This document shows positions 1 to 8,571 of a stretch of DNA of 49,407 nt, piece after piece. Source of the DNA: Rickettsiales bacterium. Lineage in GTDB: Bacteria; Pseudomonadota; Alphaproteobacteria; Rickettsiales; UBA1997. Each line of letters starts with the position of its first letter. Positions within the stretch are counted from its first letter, which is position 1. Under the pieces are notes generated by a model, which was not told where the DNA came from, did no database searches, and saw nothing but the letters and a program-made list of their open reading frames with translations. A program made the position numbers and the translations under genes. Where the stretch lies: NCBI GenBank assembly GCA_021298605.1, contig JAJTDS010000003.1, forward strand, positions 1-49,407, given 5' to 3'.

Positions 1-121
1 ATTTGTTGAAAAAAATATCGCAATAAAAATTGATAAATTGCTTCAAATTAAGACAATATAATATTATAATTTACCAAAAATAAATTTCTAAATAAGTAAA
101 TGGGATCTATTATTTACTAGT

Positions 122-1018
122 CTAAACTGACTTAGCAATAAAAAGAAGTGTTGAATTGTTGATATGATGTTTATTTAGTAAGTTGTCTACTTCTCTTAAA
201 ATTGTTATTTTATCATTAATTGCGGTTTCTTGCAATTTACTAGAATATATACCTCCAGAAATAATCGCACAATCAATATTTGCTGAACTCGCCCCCTTTA
301 TATCAGTTTCAAAAGCATCACCAACTGCTAAAATATTTCTTGGTTTTACTGGATTTTCGCCATTTAATTGTCTAAATTTTTCTATTACTAATTGATAAAC
401 AGCTGAAAATGGCTTACCATAATATATTACTTTTCCACCCAATTCTTCATATTTATTTGCCAAAATACCAGCACAAAGATATTCTAACCCATTTTGTTTT
501 ACAACTTTGAAATCAGGATTAGCACATATCATAGTAATATTATGTTTCACAGCCAACTCCAAATTAGGCATCTCCATTTCAATTGTCGATGAATCATCTT
601 TAAAACCAGTAATAATAGCAAAATCAGCTTCTTTTATATCCACAATCTTATAATCAAGACCATTAAGCAGGTTTTTATCTTTATCAGGACCAAAATAAGA
701 AAAATTTCTGCCAAATTCTTTATAGCCATTGGACTGATTTCTAGCCATATCAATAAATAATGACTCACCAGAGGTAATAATAAAATCATAATAATCTTTT
801 TCTACACCAAGCCCACTTAAAACCTCTTCAGCTACAAATGATCTTCTAGGAGCATTAGAAAGAAAACAAATCGATTTATTTTGACTTCTTAGTTTTTTTA
901 AATTTTCTTTAACATTGGGATAAAGATTAGATCCATCGTGAACAACACCCCATAAATCAAAGATGTAATGTGTATATTGCGGACTAACTTCGCAGATATT
1001 ATTAATAAAACTCACCAT
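122..1018 (-). CDS. HAD superfamily IIA hydrolase (TIGR01459-like)
   Basis: This 298-residue protein looks like a cytoplasmic HAD-family phosphatase of subfamily IIA. Motif I is seen as FDLWGVVHDG at residues 20-29, with D21 as the expected nucleophile; the usual second Asp is Trp, which fits the TIGR01459 type often found in alphaproteobacteria. Motif II is the FLSNAPR stretch (about residues 51-57), the conserved Lys lies in YYGKPF, and the metal-binding motif is AVGDAFETDIKGA near residue 231. The substrate is unknown; sugar phosphates or nucleotides are typical for the family. It is the last gene of the minus-strand lipoprotein block, 38 bases after the CsgG-like gene, and no Shine-Dalgarno motif precedes the ATG. 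The family call is firm and the function is open. Confidence 0.85.
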   Translation of the reverse strand: MVSFINNICEVSPQYTHYIFDLWGVVHDGSNLYPNVKENLKKLRSQNKSICFLSNAPRRSFVAEEVLSGLGVEKDYYDFIITSGESLFIDMARNQSNGYKEFGRNFSYFGPDKDKNLLNGLDYKIVDIKEADFAIITGFKDDSSTIEMEMPNLELAVKHNITMICANPDFKVVKQNGLEYLCAGILANKYEELGGKVIYYGKPFSAVYQLVIEKFRQLNGENPVKPRNILAVGDAFETDIKGASSANIDCAIISGGIYSSKLQETAINDKITILREVDNLLNKHHINNSTLLFIAKSV

Positions 1019-1056
1019 TTTGATTGCTATTGATGGATTATAAACTTAACTGAATA

Positions 1057-2115
1057 TTATTCAAGCATTGATAGAGCAACTTTTGCAATTTTGTCTATTT
1101 TATTTTTCTTATATTTTATTTTAACTGCATCACCAAGCCTTATTTTATCATTATTATCACTATCGTCAATAATAATCCAAGCATTTTTTGGGTCAATAAT
1201 GTCAGAAATTTTACCTGTAGCAATAATTCTTTTTTCTACCTCAACCTGATTGTTGATTGAATTTTGACTCTCAAACTGACCTATTATCTCAAATTTATCG
1301 CCTTGAGCTATACCATCACTAGATCCAAGATTAATTTTAAAAATTGATTTCTTTTTAAAAATTCTTTTTTCCATAATATAACCCTGTTTTGCAAAAATAT
1401 TTTGTATTTCAGCTTTAATATTGTCAATAGCATCTTCTCCAGCCTTTCTAACAAGACCGTCATCTCTATCTGCTCCAGCAACTTGCTCTCCGCCAATTGA
1501 GATTCCTCCAAAATTAACCCCACCATTGCTTCTTGCATCTTCTGTTCTTCCAGCTCTACCATTAAACTCAATTGCCTGCAAAACATTAAGTGATGGCAAT
1601 TCATAGATTTTTATATTACCAGCTGCTAAAGAATTATATTTATATTTTGGAGGAACCGTAACTATTGTTCCGGTTTTTGGATTTAGAAATGTTCCGCCAG
1701 CTGAATATTTGCTATTAAAACTAGCATTACCAATTGCTCCAGAGATTGCATATTCAGCAATTTGTGGTCCTTTATAAGAACCAGATTTATTGATTTCAGC
1801 CAATGCAATTTCTTGCTGAAGCTTATCTGCAACATTTCTATCAACTATTTGAGCCAATTTATTTTTTGCTAAAACATTTTCAATTTTATTTGCGATAGAA
1901 GTTCCTAGACCTGCTTTTGATGCGGTTTGATTAGAATTTTCATCAAGAGAGAAAACCACAACTTTTGGCAGTTTACCATTAAGATCTTCTTGACTTGGCA
2001 TAAAACTAGTTTTAGGAAGAAATTGCTTTTGATATTTGTTAAAATTTTTAATTTTAGGAGCACAAGAAAATAACAGCCCAAAAATAAAGCAGTAAGTGGT
2101 TGTTTTTTTAATCAT
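1057..2115 (-). CDS. CsgG-like lipoprotein with FlgT-like C-terminal domain
   Basis: This is a 352-residue predicted outer membrane or periplasmic lipoprotein. A hydrophobic signal ends in a lipobox (LLFSC, Cys18). Residues about 50-170 look like a CsgG/LpoB-type fold: a GLGTSIANKIENVLAKN helix, then a VDRNVADKLQQE strand-helix and the ISGAIGNASF core. The C-terminal part (about 260-345) resembles the FlgT C-terminal domain, with a GSSDGIAQGDKFEIIG motif and a second half with DIIDPKNAWIII. In Vibrio, FlgT and its LPP20-type partner FlgP help anchor the flagellar motor, while CsgG itself is the curli secretion pore. No flagellar or curli genes are seen here, so the role may be general envelope assembly. 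Together with 2134-3186, 3191-3373 and 3452-4093 it forms an operon-like set. Confidence 0.65.
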   Translation of the reverse strand: MIKKTTTYCFIFGLLFSCAPKIKNFNKYQKQFLPKTSFMPSQEDLNGKLPKVVVFSLDENSNQTASKAGLGTSIANKIENVLAKNKLAQIVDRNVADKLQQEIALAEINKSGSYKGPQIAEYAISGAIGNASFNSKYSAGGTFLNPKTGTIVTVPPKYKYNSLAAGNIKIYELPSLNVLQAIEFNGRAGRTEDARSNGGVNFGGISIGGEQVAGADRDDGLVRKAGEDAIDNIKAEIQNIFAKQGYIMEKRIFKKKSIFKINLGSSDGIAQGDKFEIIGQFESQNSINNQVEVEKRIIATGKISDIIDPKNAWIIIDDSDNNDKIRLGDAVKIKYKKNKIDKIAKVALSMLE

Positions 2116-2133
2116 TATAAATTTTAATTTATT

Positions 2134-3186
2134 TTAATATATTCCTAAAATTTTAAGAATTCCCTCTTTTTTGATTTGCTCATCGAAGTTTGCAATCGCA
2201 GAATTAAGAGCTTGCTTTTCATCAACAACTGAAGCGCCATTAACTTCAAAATCATTACTTGCCACGATTTTATCTTGGAGAGAATTAGTAAAATTAACCT
2301 TCATTTTCACTAAGTGATTTTTATAAATTAAGTTATTTTCGTATTCACTAGTAATTTTAACAATAATTTGATGGGGAGATTTATTAATTTTGGTCGCAAC
2401 ATTTATTTTTTCTGCATTCAATGCCTTAGTAATCAACTTAGCAATTGCAGGAATGTAGTTTGGAGACTTGTCATACATAATAAAAAACTCATTATTATCG
2501 TTAACTTCTTCAAATTGCTTCTTAAAAGATGAAATTTGAGCTAATTTTGCAACAATATCTATATTCCCCCCTGCTCCATTAATGAACCTTGCCAATATCT
2601 CAATTCTTTTTGATAATTCAAGTATTTTTTGTAGATTTAACCTTTTTTTGATGGGATTATTGATATTTTCAGGTTTTTTAATTGTGGTTTGTAAATCGTT
2701 AATTTGCTGTTGCAAAAAGTCCATAGATTGTTGCTGTTGTTGAATGAAAGGCATTCTTTCAACTTCTATTTCAACAAAAAAGCGGTTTTTAACTTGTTCA
2801 CTATTGCTAACTCTAAAATTACTTAATTCAACCTTTTCAACAATTTGCTGTATATTACTACGGGTTTCTTCATTAATTGAATAACGATTTTCTTCAGCTA
2901 TCATTTGCGATTCACTTGAGATTTTAACTAATAATTTTGATGAAAAATCAATTAAAGCTAACTTGGTAGCCTCTTCAAGATTTGAGCCTTCAGCTACTCC
3001 AAAAAGATATTTACCATTATTGCTTTTAGGAGATAAATACCATTTTGGCAATTTTTCTTTATCATTTATAGCAGAATGAGCGATAGAACAACTTCCCGGA
3101 ATTATTATAATGGCAAGAATTATAATTCTATTAATAACAAATAATAAAGTTGATAATATTCTATAATTATCAATTATTGCAGTCAT
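2134..3186 (-). CDS. LPP20-like envelope protein
   Basis: This is a 350-residue exported protein. The N-terminus carries a long hydrophobic stretch (residues about 10-32) ending in PGSC at Cys33, a weak lipobox, so it may be a lipoprotein or a membrane-anchored periplasmic protein. Residues about 45-140 match the LPP20 pattern: a PKWYLSP segment, then YLFGVAEGSNLEEATKLA, a helix rich in polar residues, and a strand with RFFVEIEVER. A glutamine-rich, probably coiled-coil segment follows (about 145-200). The C-terminal 150 residues look alpha/beta but are not recognised. The gene lies 18 bases upstream of the CsgG-like gene and 4 bases downstream of the small lipoprotein gene, so co-transcription is likely. 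The exact role is unknown. Confidence 0.55.
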   Translation of the reverse strand: MTAIIDNYRILSTLLFVINRIIILAIIIIPGSCSIAHSAINDKEKLPKWYLSPKSNNGKYLFGVAEGSNLEEATKLALIDFSSKLLVKISSESQMIAEENRYSINEETRSNIQQIVEKVELSNFRVSNSEQVKNRFFVEIEVERMPFIQQQQQSMDFLQQQINDLQTTIKKPENINNPIKKRLNLQKILELSKRIEILARFINGAGGNIDIVAKLAQISSFKKQFEEVNDNNEFFIMYDKSPNYIPAIAKLITKALNAEKINVATKINKSPHQIIVKITSEYENNLIYKNHLVKMKVNFTNSLQDKIVASNDFEVNGASVVDEKQALNSAIANFDEQIKKEGILKILGIY

Positions 3187-3190
3187 AAAA

Positions 3191-3373
3191 CTATAATTCT
3201 TCGTTTAGAGTTTTAAAATTCTTTTCTGAATTATCTTCAGAACTATTTATCCTAGAAGATGCAGAGTTGGCTTTATTGGTTTTTTTGATTTCTTTAATAG
3301 CATAATGATCAACACAAGCAGAAATTACGAATAACGAAACAAATAACAAGATGGCTTTTTTAGCAATTTTCAT
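3191..3373 (-). CDS. Small lipoprotein
   Basis: This is a 60-residue protein with a clear lipoprotein signal: basic start (MKIAKK), hydrophobic core, and lipobox ISAC with Cys20. The mature part is about 40 residues, charged and rich in Ser, Asn, Glu and Lys, with no recognisable domain. It sits 4 bases before the LPP20-like gene at 2134-3186 and 78 bases after the one at 3452-4093, inside a run of lipoprotein genes. That context and the good signal peptide support a real gene in spite of its size. Small accessory lipoproteins often accompany outer membrane assembly systems, but no function can be assigned. Confidence 0.6.
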   Translation of the reverse strand: MKIAKKAILLFVSLFVISACVDHYAIKEIKKTNKANSASSRINSSEDNSEKNFKTLNEEL

Positions 3374-3400
3374 ATTTTATAAATTAATTTAATGCAACAA

Positions 3401-3438
3401 TTGCACTGCTTTATAATTATTAATTTAAGGCAGTGCAA
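3401..3438. repeat. Intergenic hairpin between lipoprotein genes
   Basis: A perfect 9-base inverted repeat, TTGCACTGC at 3401-3409 and GCAGTGCAA at 3430-3438, flanks an AT-rich spacer that can extend the stem imperfectly. It lies in the 78-base gap between two minus-strand lipoprotein genes. There is no clear T-run after it on the minus strand, so it may be a processing or stability hairpin or a weak terminator instead of a strong one. Confidence 0.5.
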
Positions 3439-3451
3439 TGTAAATTAAGAA

Positions 3452-4093
3452 TTACTCTTTTGATTTATTTTCTTCTTTTTCTTTAGATTCTGCTTTTTTA
3501 GCTTTTACTTCTCTTTCTTTGTCTAGTTCATCAAATAAAGCTTTTGATGCTTGTTCGCTTTTATTGATATTATCACGGCTTAAACCAGATTTTTTAAGAC
3601 GAGCTTCGAAGTTTTTTTCACTATTTTTTAAGAATTTGGTGTAATCTTCATTTTTTAAGACCATATGAACATATAAGGTTCCGTCTTTAGCGATGTAAAT
3701 GTTGATTCTTTTGGCACCAGACATAGGAAGGTTTTTTACCACCTCTTTAGTTGCTTGAGCAAAAAATTCTTCAACATCATCATCTTGATTAACATTTGCT
3801 GATTTTAAAGAATTTTTAGTAATTCTACTAATTTCAGATTGAATTGTTGATGCAATACTAGCTTTTGCATTAAGCTCTGCATTAGGAATTTGGAACTTAA
3901 GACCACCTTTTGAAGGAGCAGCAATACCAACACCCGCAACACCATCAGAAACATTGGGGTCAAGTACCCAGTTAGGAAGATCTTGAACTTCAGATTTATT
4001 TTGAGGCTTTTCTTTTTTACTACAAGAAAAAGTTAAAGTGGCTGAAGCAATAATTAAAGCACAAGTTACTTTCTTTATTAGGTTAGTTTTCAT
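3452..4093 (-). CDS. LPP20 family lipoprotein
   Basis: This is a 213-residue lipoprotein. The signal ends in TFSC with Cys24. The body follows the LPP20 plan: LPNWVLDPN (about residues 39-47), a GVAGVGIAAPS turn, an ELNAKASIASTIQSEI helix, an acidic EEFFAQATKEVVKN helix, a strand with GAKRINIYIAKDGTLYVHMVL and a charged Lys/Glu tail of about 40 residues, probably a helix. LPP20 proteins include Helicobacter LPP20 and Vibrio FlgP, both outer-membrane associated. This appears to be the first gene of the operon-like set running to 1057, with about 340 bases of separation from the AsmA-like gene start side. The family call is good and the cellular partner is unknown. Confidence 0.75.
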   Translation of the reverse strand: MKTNLIKKVTCALIIASATLTFSCSKKEKPQNKSEVQDLPNWVLDPNVSDGVAGVGIAAPSKGGLKFQIPNAELNAKASIASTIQSEISRITKNSLKSANVNQDDDVEEFFAQATKEVVKNLPMSGAKRINIYIAKDGTLYVHMVLKNEDYTKFLKNSEKNFEARLKKSGLSRDNINKSEQASKALFDELDKEREVKAKKAESKEKEENKSKE

Positions 4094-4250
4094 ATTTTTA
4101 ATTTATTAATATTTATAACATTGTTATTACAAACTGATTATAGTTTCATAATCTAAGACACCTTAAAACAATAAAAAAACTTATCAAGAAATATTTTAAT
4201 TATTAAAAATTAACAACTAAATTTAATTTATATTTTTTCAAAGAGAGTGT

Positions 4251-7200
4251 TTATTGTTGTTGGTATAAAAGCTGAAACTTTATAAGTTGTAAATATTGGA
4301 TAATTTTGATTAGAATGATAATAAATGCAGGAATAATCATTCCTTTAATTTCAAATGAATTGTCTTTTAAGTTACAAAAACCTTTAGCGGTGATGCCAAT
4401 TTTATAATTATTAGCAACTAAAGATTTAATTTTAAGAATTTTATTTTCAATTGCAAAATCAACTTTAGCGAAATTAAAAATCACCTTGTTATTTGCAAAT
4501 ATTTTATCTTTTATCTTTGAAAATAGGTTATCTTTAGCCAGATCCTTAATTTGCTTACTTTCATAAAAAGTTATTGATTTTTCGAGATTAATATTTCCTT
4601 TAAAATTAGGATTCAAGCCTTGACCATTACCTGAAATATCAATATCAATAGAACCGTCGCCAATTTTGTCAGAAATATTTAATGCCTCTGCAAGATATCC
4701 TAAATTATTTATTTTACCTTTAATGGCAATGTTTTCAGAATCTTGCTTAATTATTTTAATATCAATCGCTTTATCAAGCACATTCTTTTCATCAGAAATA
4801 CTTGCCTCTATTTTTCCATCTTCACAAAAATAGTTAGAGCAATTAATTGATATATCAACCTTATCAAGAGCTTTTTGATTATTTAAAATTAATTTTTTAA
4901 GATTTGTTTTTATAATAAAATTCTGCCAATTGCCACTTTTATTTTGACGATAATTAAGAAACTCACTTAAATCAAAAATCTGCCCAGTAAGATTAATTTT
5001 TTGCACATTATTTTTTGATTCATTTTGATAAGATAAATCAAAATTATTTTTGCCAAAATTTTTATTTTTTAAATTGAGAGATATAATTTTAAAAGAGGAA
5101 TTTTCTAAAGCATTGTTTCGTTCTTTTTTCAACGAAACACCACCAATAATTTTATTTTTTGCCCCTTCTGCATAAAGATTATTTTTCGCAATCTCAGACT
5201 CCAAATTATCGATATTAAAATTATTATTGATTTTTTTTAGAGATTTCCAAAACTCAAATTGATCTATTTTGATATTGGAAGAATTATTTAAATCAATCGC
5301 AAAAGAAATGCCAGCACTTTCGTTTAAAGATTTATCAATACCAAAAATTGGTAGGTTAATTTTTGCCTGACCTAAATCACTTTTAACAAAAATAATATTT
5401 TCACCAATTTTTTTAATAATATTAATAGCAAGACGATTGTTTAAATATTGATTTTTTAAATTGCTAACTATCGAAGAAATATTCAAATTAGTACCTATAA
5501 AACCAGCATTTTCATCTATTGGAATTCTAAGACTAACTTTTGTTTTAGCCTCTCCAGCTAAATATCTAGAAATATTTTTGTGGGACTCTTCGCTTTGAGG
5601 AATGTAATCCAACAAATCAACAGCCTTTCCTTCGCTATATCCATTTATATCCAAAAATAAATCATCAGCAAAAAAATCTTTAATTGCAACTAGAACATTA
5701 CTAGCTTTGCTACCAGCAATCTCGGCATTATTTACCACAATATCCATAGATTTTTTTGTAAAATGAGCCTTACCAATTGCATTAACAACTTTAGGAAATT
5801 TATCATGATATTTTAGATCTAAATTTTCAAAATTAAAGCTGGCATCAAGATTATCAAGCCTTGGTTCTCCATTTTTTATGCTAAAACTCATCAATAAATT
5901 GGCATCTGGCATTTTTAATTTATCAATATGTTGAGAAGCCCAATTTCTAATAGCTAGGTTATTATTTCCAAGACCAATTGGCCATAAATACTCAAGATAA
6001 TTTCTGCTACAATTTTTTAGAACAATTGATAAATCAAGAGTTTTTAGATTATTATATTGTTTCATTGATGTTTTAGCATCAATATGGGCAAAATTATTGA
6101 GAAGATCTTGTTGATTTGATCCAGCTTTTCTAAATTTAATCAATTCAAAATTTTGATCTTGAAGATTCTTATTAACTTTATTTTCAATATTATTTATTTT
6201 TATTAATTCTTGTGAGTCCTGATTTTGCAACCCCTCTAAATGTGAATATTTTTCCTGCAATTTTGGATCAACTATATCGGCACTAAAATTATTAATTTCA
6301 AAAACTTTATTTTCGTAACCATATTTTGCTTCAATATTTAAGTTATGTAAATTTAGAGGATTCTCAAAAAAATTGTCAAAATTAATTTTACTTGAAAAGG
6401 AATTGGCTTTTAGAATTATGTCGGATAATTTACTGTCATCAATTGTAAATAATGCTTTAAGACTAAAAAACCCTGATAAATCTTTGATATTATTAACAAT
6501 GGGATATTTATTAATTAAATTCTTAATAATCTTAGAAACATCAATATTTAAGGAACTCGCTTCGCATTTTAGGCTTTTTAAGTCAATAAAATTACACTTC
6601 CAATCGAAATTAAGCTCTTTAGCAATAAAACTATCATGACTCGATATCACTAGCCCAAACCCATCAAAATTAAATATTTTATTTTCAAATTTTGTTCTTA
6701 GTTCAAATTTCTTAATTGATAAAATAGGTGGTGCAGAAACTTCGTAATTAAGAGTGGATAAAGAATCTTCAAGAATAATATCAATATTTTCTAATTGCAG
6801 ATGTCGCAATGGCATTCCTGCTATCACTAAGTTTTTTAACTGATCTATTGCTAACTTATAATAATTTCTTGAAATATTGCTATCTGGTTGATTTGCGGTA
6901 TTTTCTGTGATTTTATTTAAAATATTAATCTTAGAATCAGCAATTTTTAATGAATTAGGAATAAAATTTTTCATCAATAATTGTAAAATAGAAAACTGCA
7001 AATCTAGTTTCGGAATTTCTACCGATTTAATATTATCGTATTGAGGACTGGTAATTGCTGAAATATAGCTATTTTTTATTGCAAATTTATCAATCGTAAT
7101 TTTTATCATTCCATAACGAGTAAAACTAACATAACTTTTGTTAAAACCAATATCAAAAGGAAGTTGATTTTTAGAGGTTTGTTTAATAATTTCTTTACGA

Positions 7201-7436
7201 AATAATTCGTCAACAAATTTAAAATTTTTTGGCTCTGAAGAAACTAAAGCTATCAAATATCCAATTACAATAATTGAAAATACCAAAAAAATAAATATGC
7301 TTTTAGATATCAAATTTACAGAGCTTTTGATGATTTTTTTTGGCTCATCAATAAAATTATGGATATTTTCTTCTACTGACTTTTTTGAAAAATTTTTAAA
7401 TATTCTGAATTTTTTATTTTTTTTATTTGCGGGCAA
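4251..7436 (-). CDS. AsmA/YhdP-like (DUF3971) membrane-anchored protein
   Basis: This is a 1061-residue protein with one N-terminal membrane helix (about residues 45-68) and a very long, beta-rich, Asn/Lys/Ile-rich periplasmic part. Its length, single anchor and repeated beta segments of the kind 'GxIxxLDxSxF' fit the AsmA-like clan that includes YhdP and TamB, which bridge the periplasm and move phospholipids to the outer membrane. The region from about 480 to 700 resembles the DUF3971 part. The end is odd: after a family-like GMIIPAF motif the frame gives a hydrophobic and Gln-rich tail, while another frame over the same bases reads IFTTYKVSAFIP and runs to a stop at 4228-4230, so a late frameshift is possible. 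It lies upstream of the lipoprotein operon on the same strand. Confidence 0.7.
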   Translation of the reverse strand: MPANKKNKKFRIFKNFSKKSVEENIHNFIDEPKKIIKSSVNLISKSIFIFLVFSIIVIGYLIALVSSEPKNFKFVDELFRKEIIKQTSKNQLPFDIGFNKSYVSFTRYGMIKITIDKFAIKNSYISAITSPQYDNIKSVEIPKLDLQFSILQLLMKNFIPNSLKIADSKINILNKITENTANQPDSNISRNYYKLAIDQLKNLVIAGMPLRHLQLENIDIILEDSLSTLNYEVSAPPILSIKKFELRTKFENKIFNFDGFGLVISSHDSFIAKELNFDWKCNFIDLKSLKCEASSLNIDVSKIIKNLINKYPIVNNIKDLSGFFSLKALFTIDDSKLSDIILKANSFSSKINFDNFFENPLNLHNLNIEAKYGYENKVFEINNFSADIVDPKLQEKYSHLEGLQNQDSQELIKINNIENKVNKNLQDQNFELIKFRKAGSNQQDLLNNFAHIDAKTSMKQYNNLKTLDLSIVLKNCSRNYLEYLWPIGLGNNNLAIRNWASQHIDKLKMPDANLLMSFSIKNGEPRLDNLDASFNFENLDLKYHDKFPKVVNAIGKAHFTKKSMDIVVNNAEIAGSKASNVLVAIKDFFADDLFLDINGYSEGKAVDLLDYIPQSEESHKNISRYLAGEAKTKVSLRIPIDENAGFIGTNLNISSIVSNLKNQYLNNRLAINIIKKIGENIIFVKSDLGQAKINLPIFGIDKSLNESAGISFAIDLNNSSNIKIDQFEFWKSLKKINNNFNIDNLESEIAKNNLYAEGAKNKIIGGVSLKKERNNALENSSFKIISLNLKNKNFGKNNFDLSYQNESKNNVQKINLTGQIFDLSEFLNYRQNKSGNWQNFIIKTNLKKLILNNQKALDKVDISINCSNYFCEDGKIEASISDEKNVLDKAIDIKIIKQDSENIAIKGKINNLGYLAEALNISDKIGDGSIDIDISGNGQGLNPNFKGNINLEKSITFYESKQIKDLAKDNLFSKIKDKIFANNKVIFNFAKVDFAIENKILKIKSLVANNYKIGITAKGFCNLKDNSFEIKGMIIPAFIIILIKIIQYLQLIKFQLLYQQQ

Positions 7437-7486
7437 TTATTTAATGATTTTTAAGTTTTAAATAGAAAAATAATTTTATTAAAATG

Positions 7487-8536
7487 CTAATTTTTTTCAA
7501 TTAGCCTGTAATCTGGCACGAATAAAACTATACTTTTATGTTGTTGGTTACCAAATTTTAAGGAACAGTGATATTCTTCAAAAATAGATTCTATATTCTT
7601 GTTGCCAAATTCATACTCTATATCACAATCATCAGCAAGATTTTTTAAATAAAAGATAATCGCCATTTTATCAAAGTGATCTACCATAAATGTAATCTCT
7701 ACATCACAACCATCAAATTTTTCAAATAAGAGATCGAAAATAATTGATAAGCCATTTGAAAAACCCGCCTTATTTAGCTTAACCATGGGCAAATTTTCAT
7801 CAATATATTCTTTATTAACTTTTATTTTTTCTTGCTGATTAACTGGCAATTTGGCAATAAAATTTCTAAAGAAATCATAAATTGGAAAAATATCATCTTC
7901 AACATTAAGCCTGTTATCAATGATTTCAGAATCAAAAGAATTAAGTATTGATGCCTTTATTTTATTAAAACCTAAATATAAACGATTAATATCTTCGAGA
8001 TAGCGACGATGTGGCAATGGTCCGTATGGCTCATTTCTTAAATTATAAATTATATTAATCATTTCATCTAGATTTTGCATAGTTTGTGCCGGCATAATTG
8101 TGACGATTTGATTCTTGATATTACTTATATCTTGAGCTTGATTTTCTTGAATTTTAAGAGAATTGATTGCCTTTTCTCTAACTTTAGCAATTAATAAATC
8201 AAAATCTACTGGCTTAATTAAATAATCATTTGCTGACATTGATATTCCCTTAATCATGTCGTCTTTTGTGCCACGAGCGGTAAGAAAAATAAAAGGAACA
8301 TTATTATTGCGATTATTGCTTTTACGGACCATTGATAGCAATCCATAGCCATCAAGCTCTGGCATCATTATATCTGATATTATTAAATCTGGCTTTTTTT
8401 CAAGAAACATATTGAAACCAACTTTACCATTTTCAGCCTCAAACACTGTAAAACCTTCATATCTCAATATTTCTGATATGTTTTCTCTAATTTCTATTTC
8501 ATCTTCCACACAAAGAATTGTAATATTTTCTGACAT
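7487..8536 (-). CDS. Response regulator with kinase-like C-terminal half
   Basis: The first 120 of 349 residues form a standard receiver domain: acidic pocket E11-D12, phospho-acceptor D55 in SDIMMPELDG, T86 in FLTARG and K108 in YLIKP. There is no DNA-binding domain behind it. Residues about 135-235 look helical and contain PLPHRRYLEDINRLYLG, reminiscent of a histidine kinase dimerisation helix pair. Residues about 240-345 alternate strands and helices like a HATPase fold but show no N box or glycine-rich G boxes, so ATP binding is doubtful. A similar pseudo-kinase design occurs in alphaproteobacterial phosphotransferases such as ChpT, so a phosphorelay role is an inference. It stands alone between the AsmA-like gene and dnaX; no partner kinase is visible. 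Confidence 0.75.
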   Translation of the reverse strand: MSENITILCVEDEIEIRENISEILRYEGFTVFEAENGKVGFNMFLEKKPDLIISDIMMPELDGYGLLSMVRKSNNRNNNVPFIFLTARGTKDDMIKGISMSANDYLIKPVDFDLLIAKVREKAINSLKIQENQAQDISNIKNQIVTIMPAQTMQNLDEMINIIYNLRNEPYGPLPHRRYLEDINRLYLGFNKIKASILNSFDSEIIDNRLNVEDDIFPIYDFFRNFIAKLPVNQQEKIKVNKEYIDENLPMVKLNKAGFSNGLSIIFDLLFEKFDGCDVEITFMVDHFDKMAIIFYLKNLADDCDIEYEFGNKNIESIFEEYHCSLKFGNQQHKSIVLFVPDYRLIEKN

Positions 8537-8571
8537 AATTTTATTTAATTAGTTAATTTTTATTTATAAAA

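Noticed and set aside
1..61. Open plus-strand frame running into the window and ending at TAA 59-61
   Set aside because: Only 19 codons are visible, too few to tell a gene end from chance.
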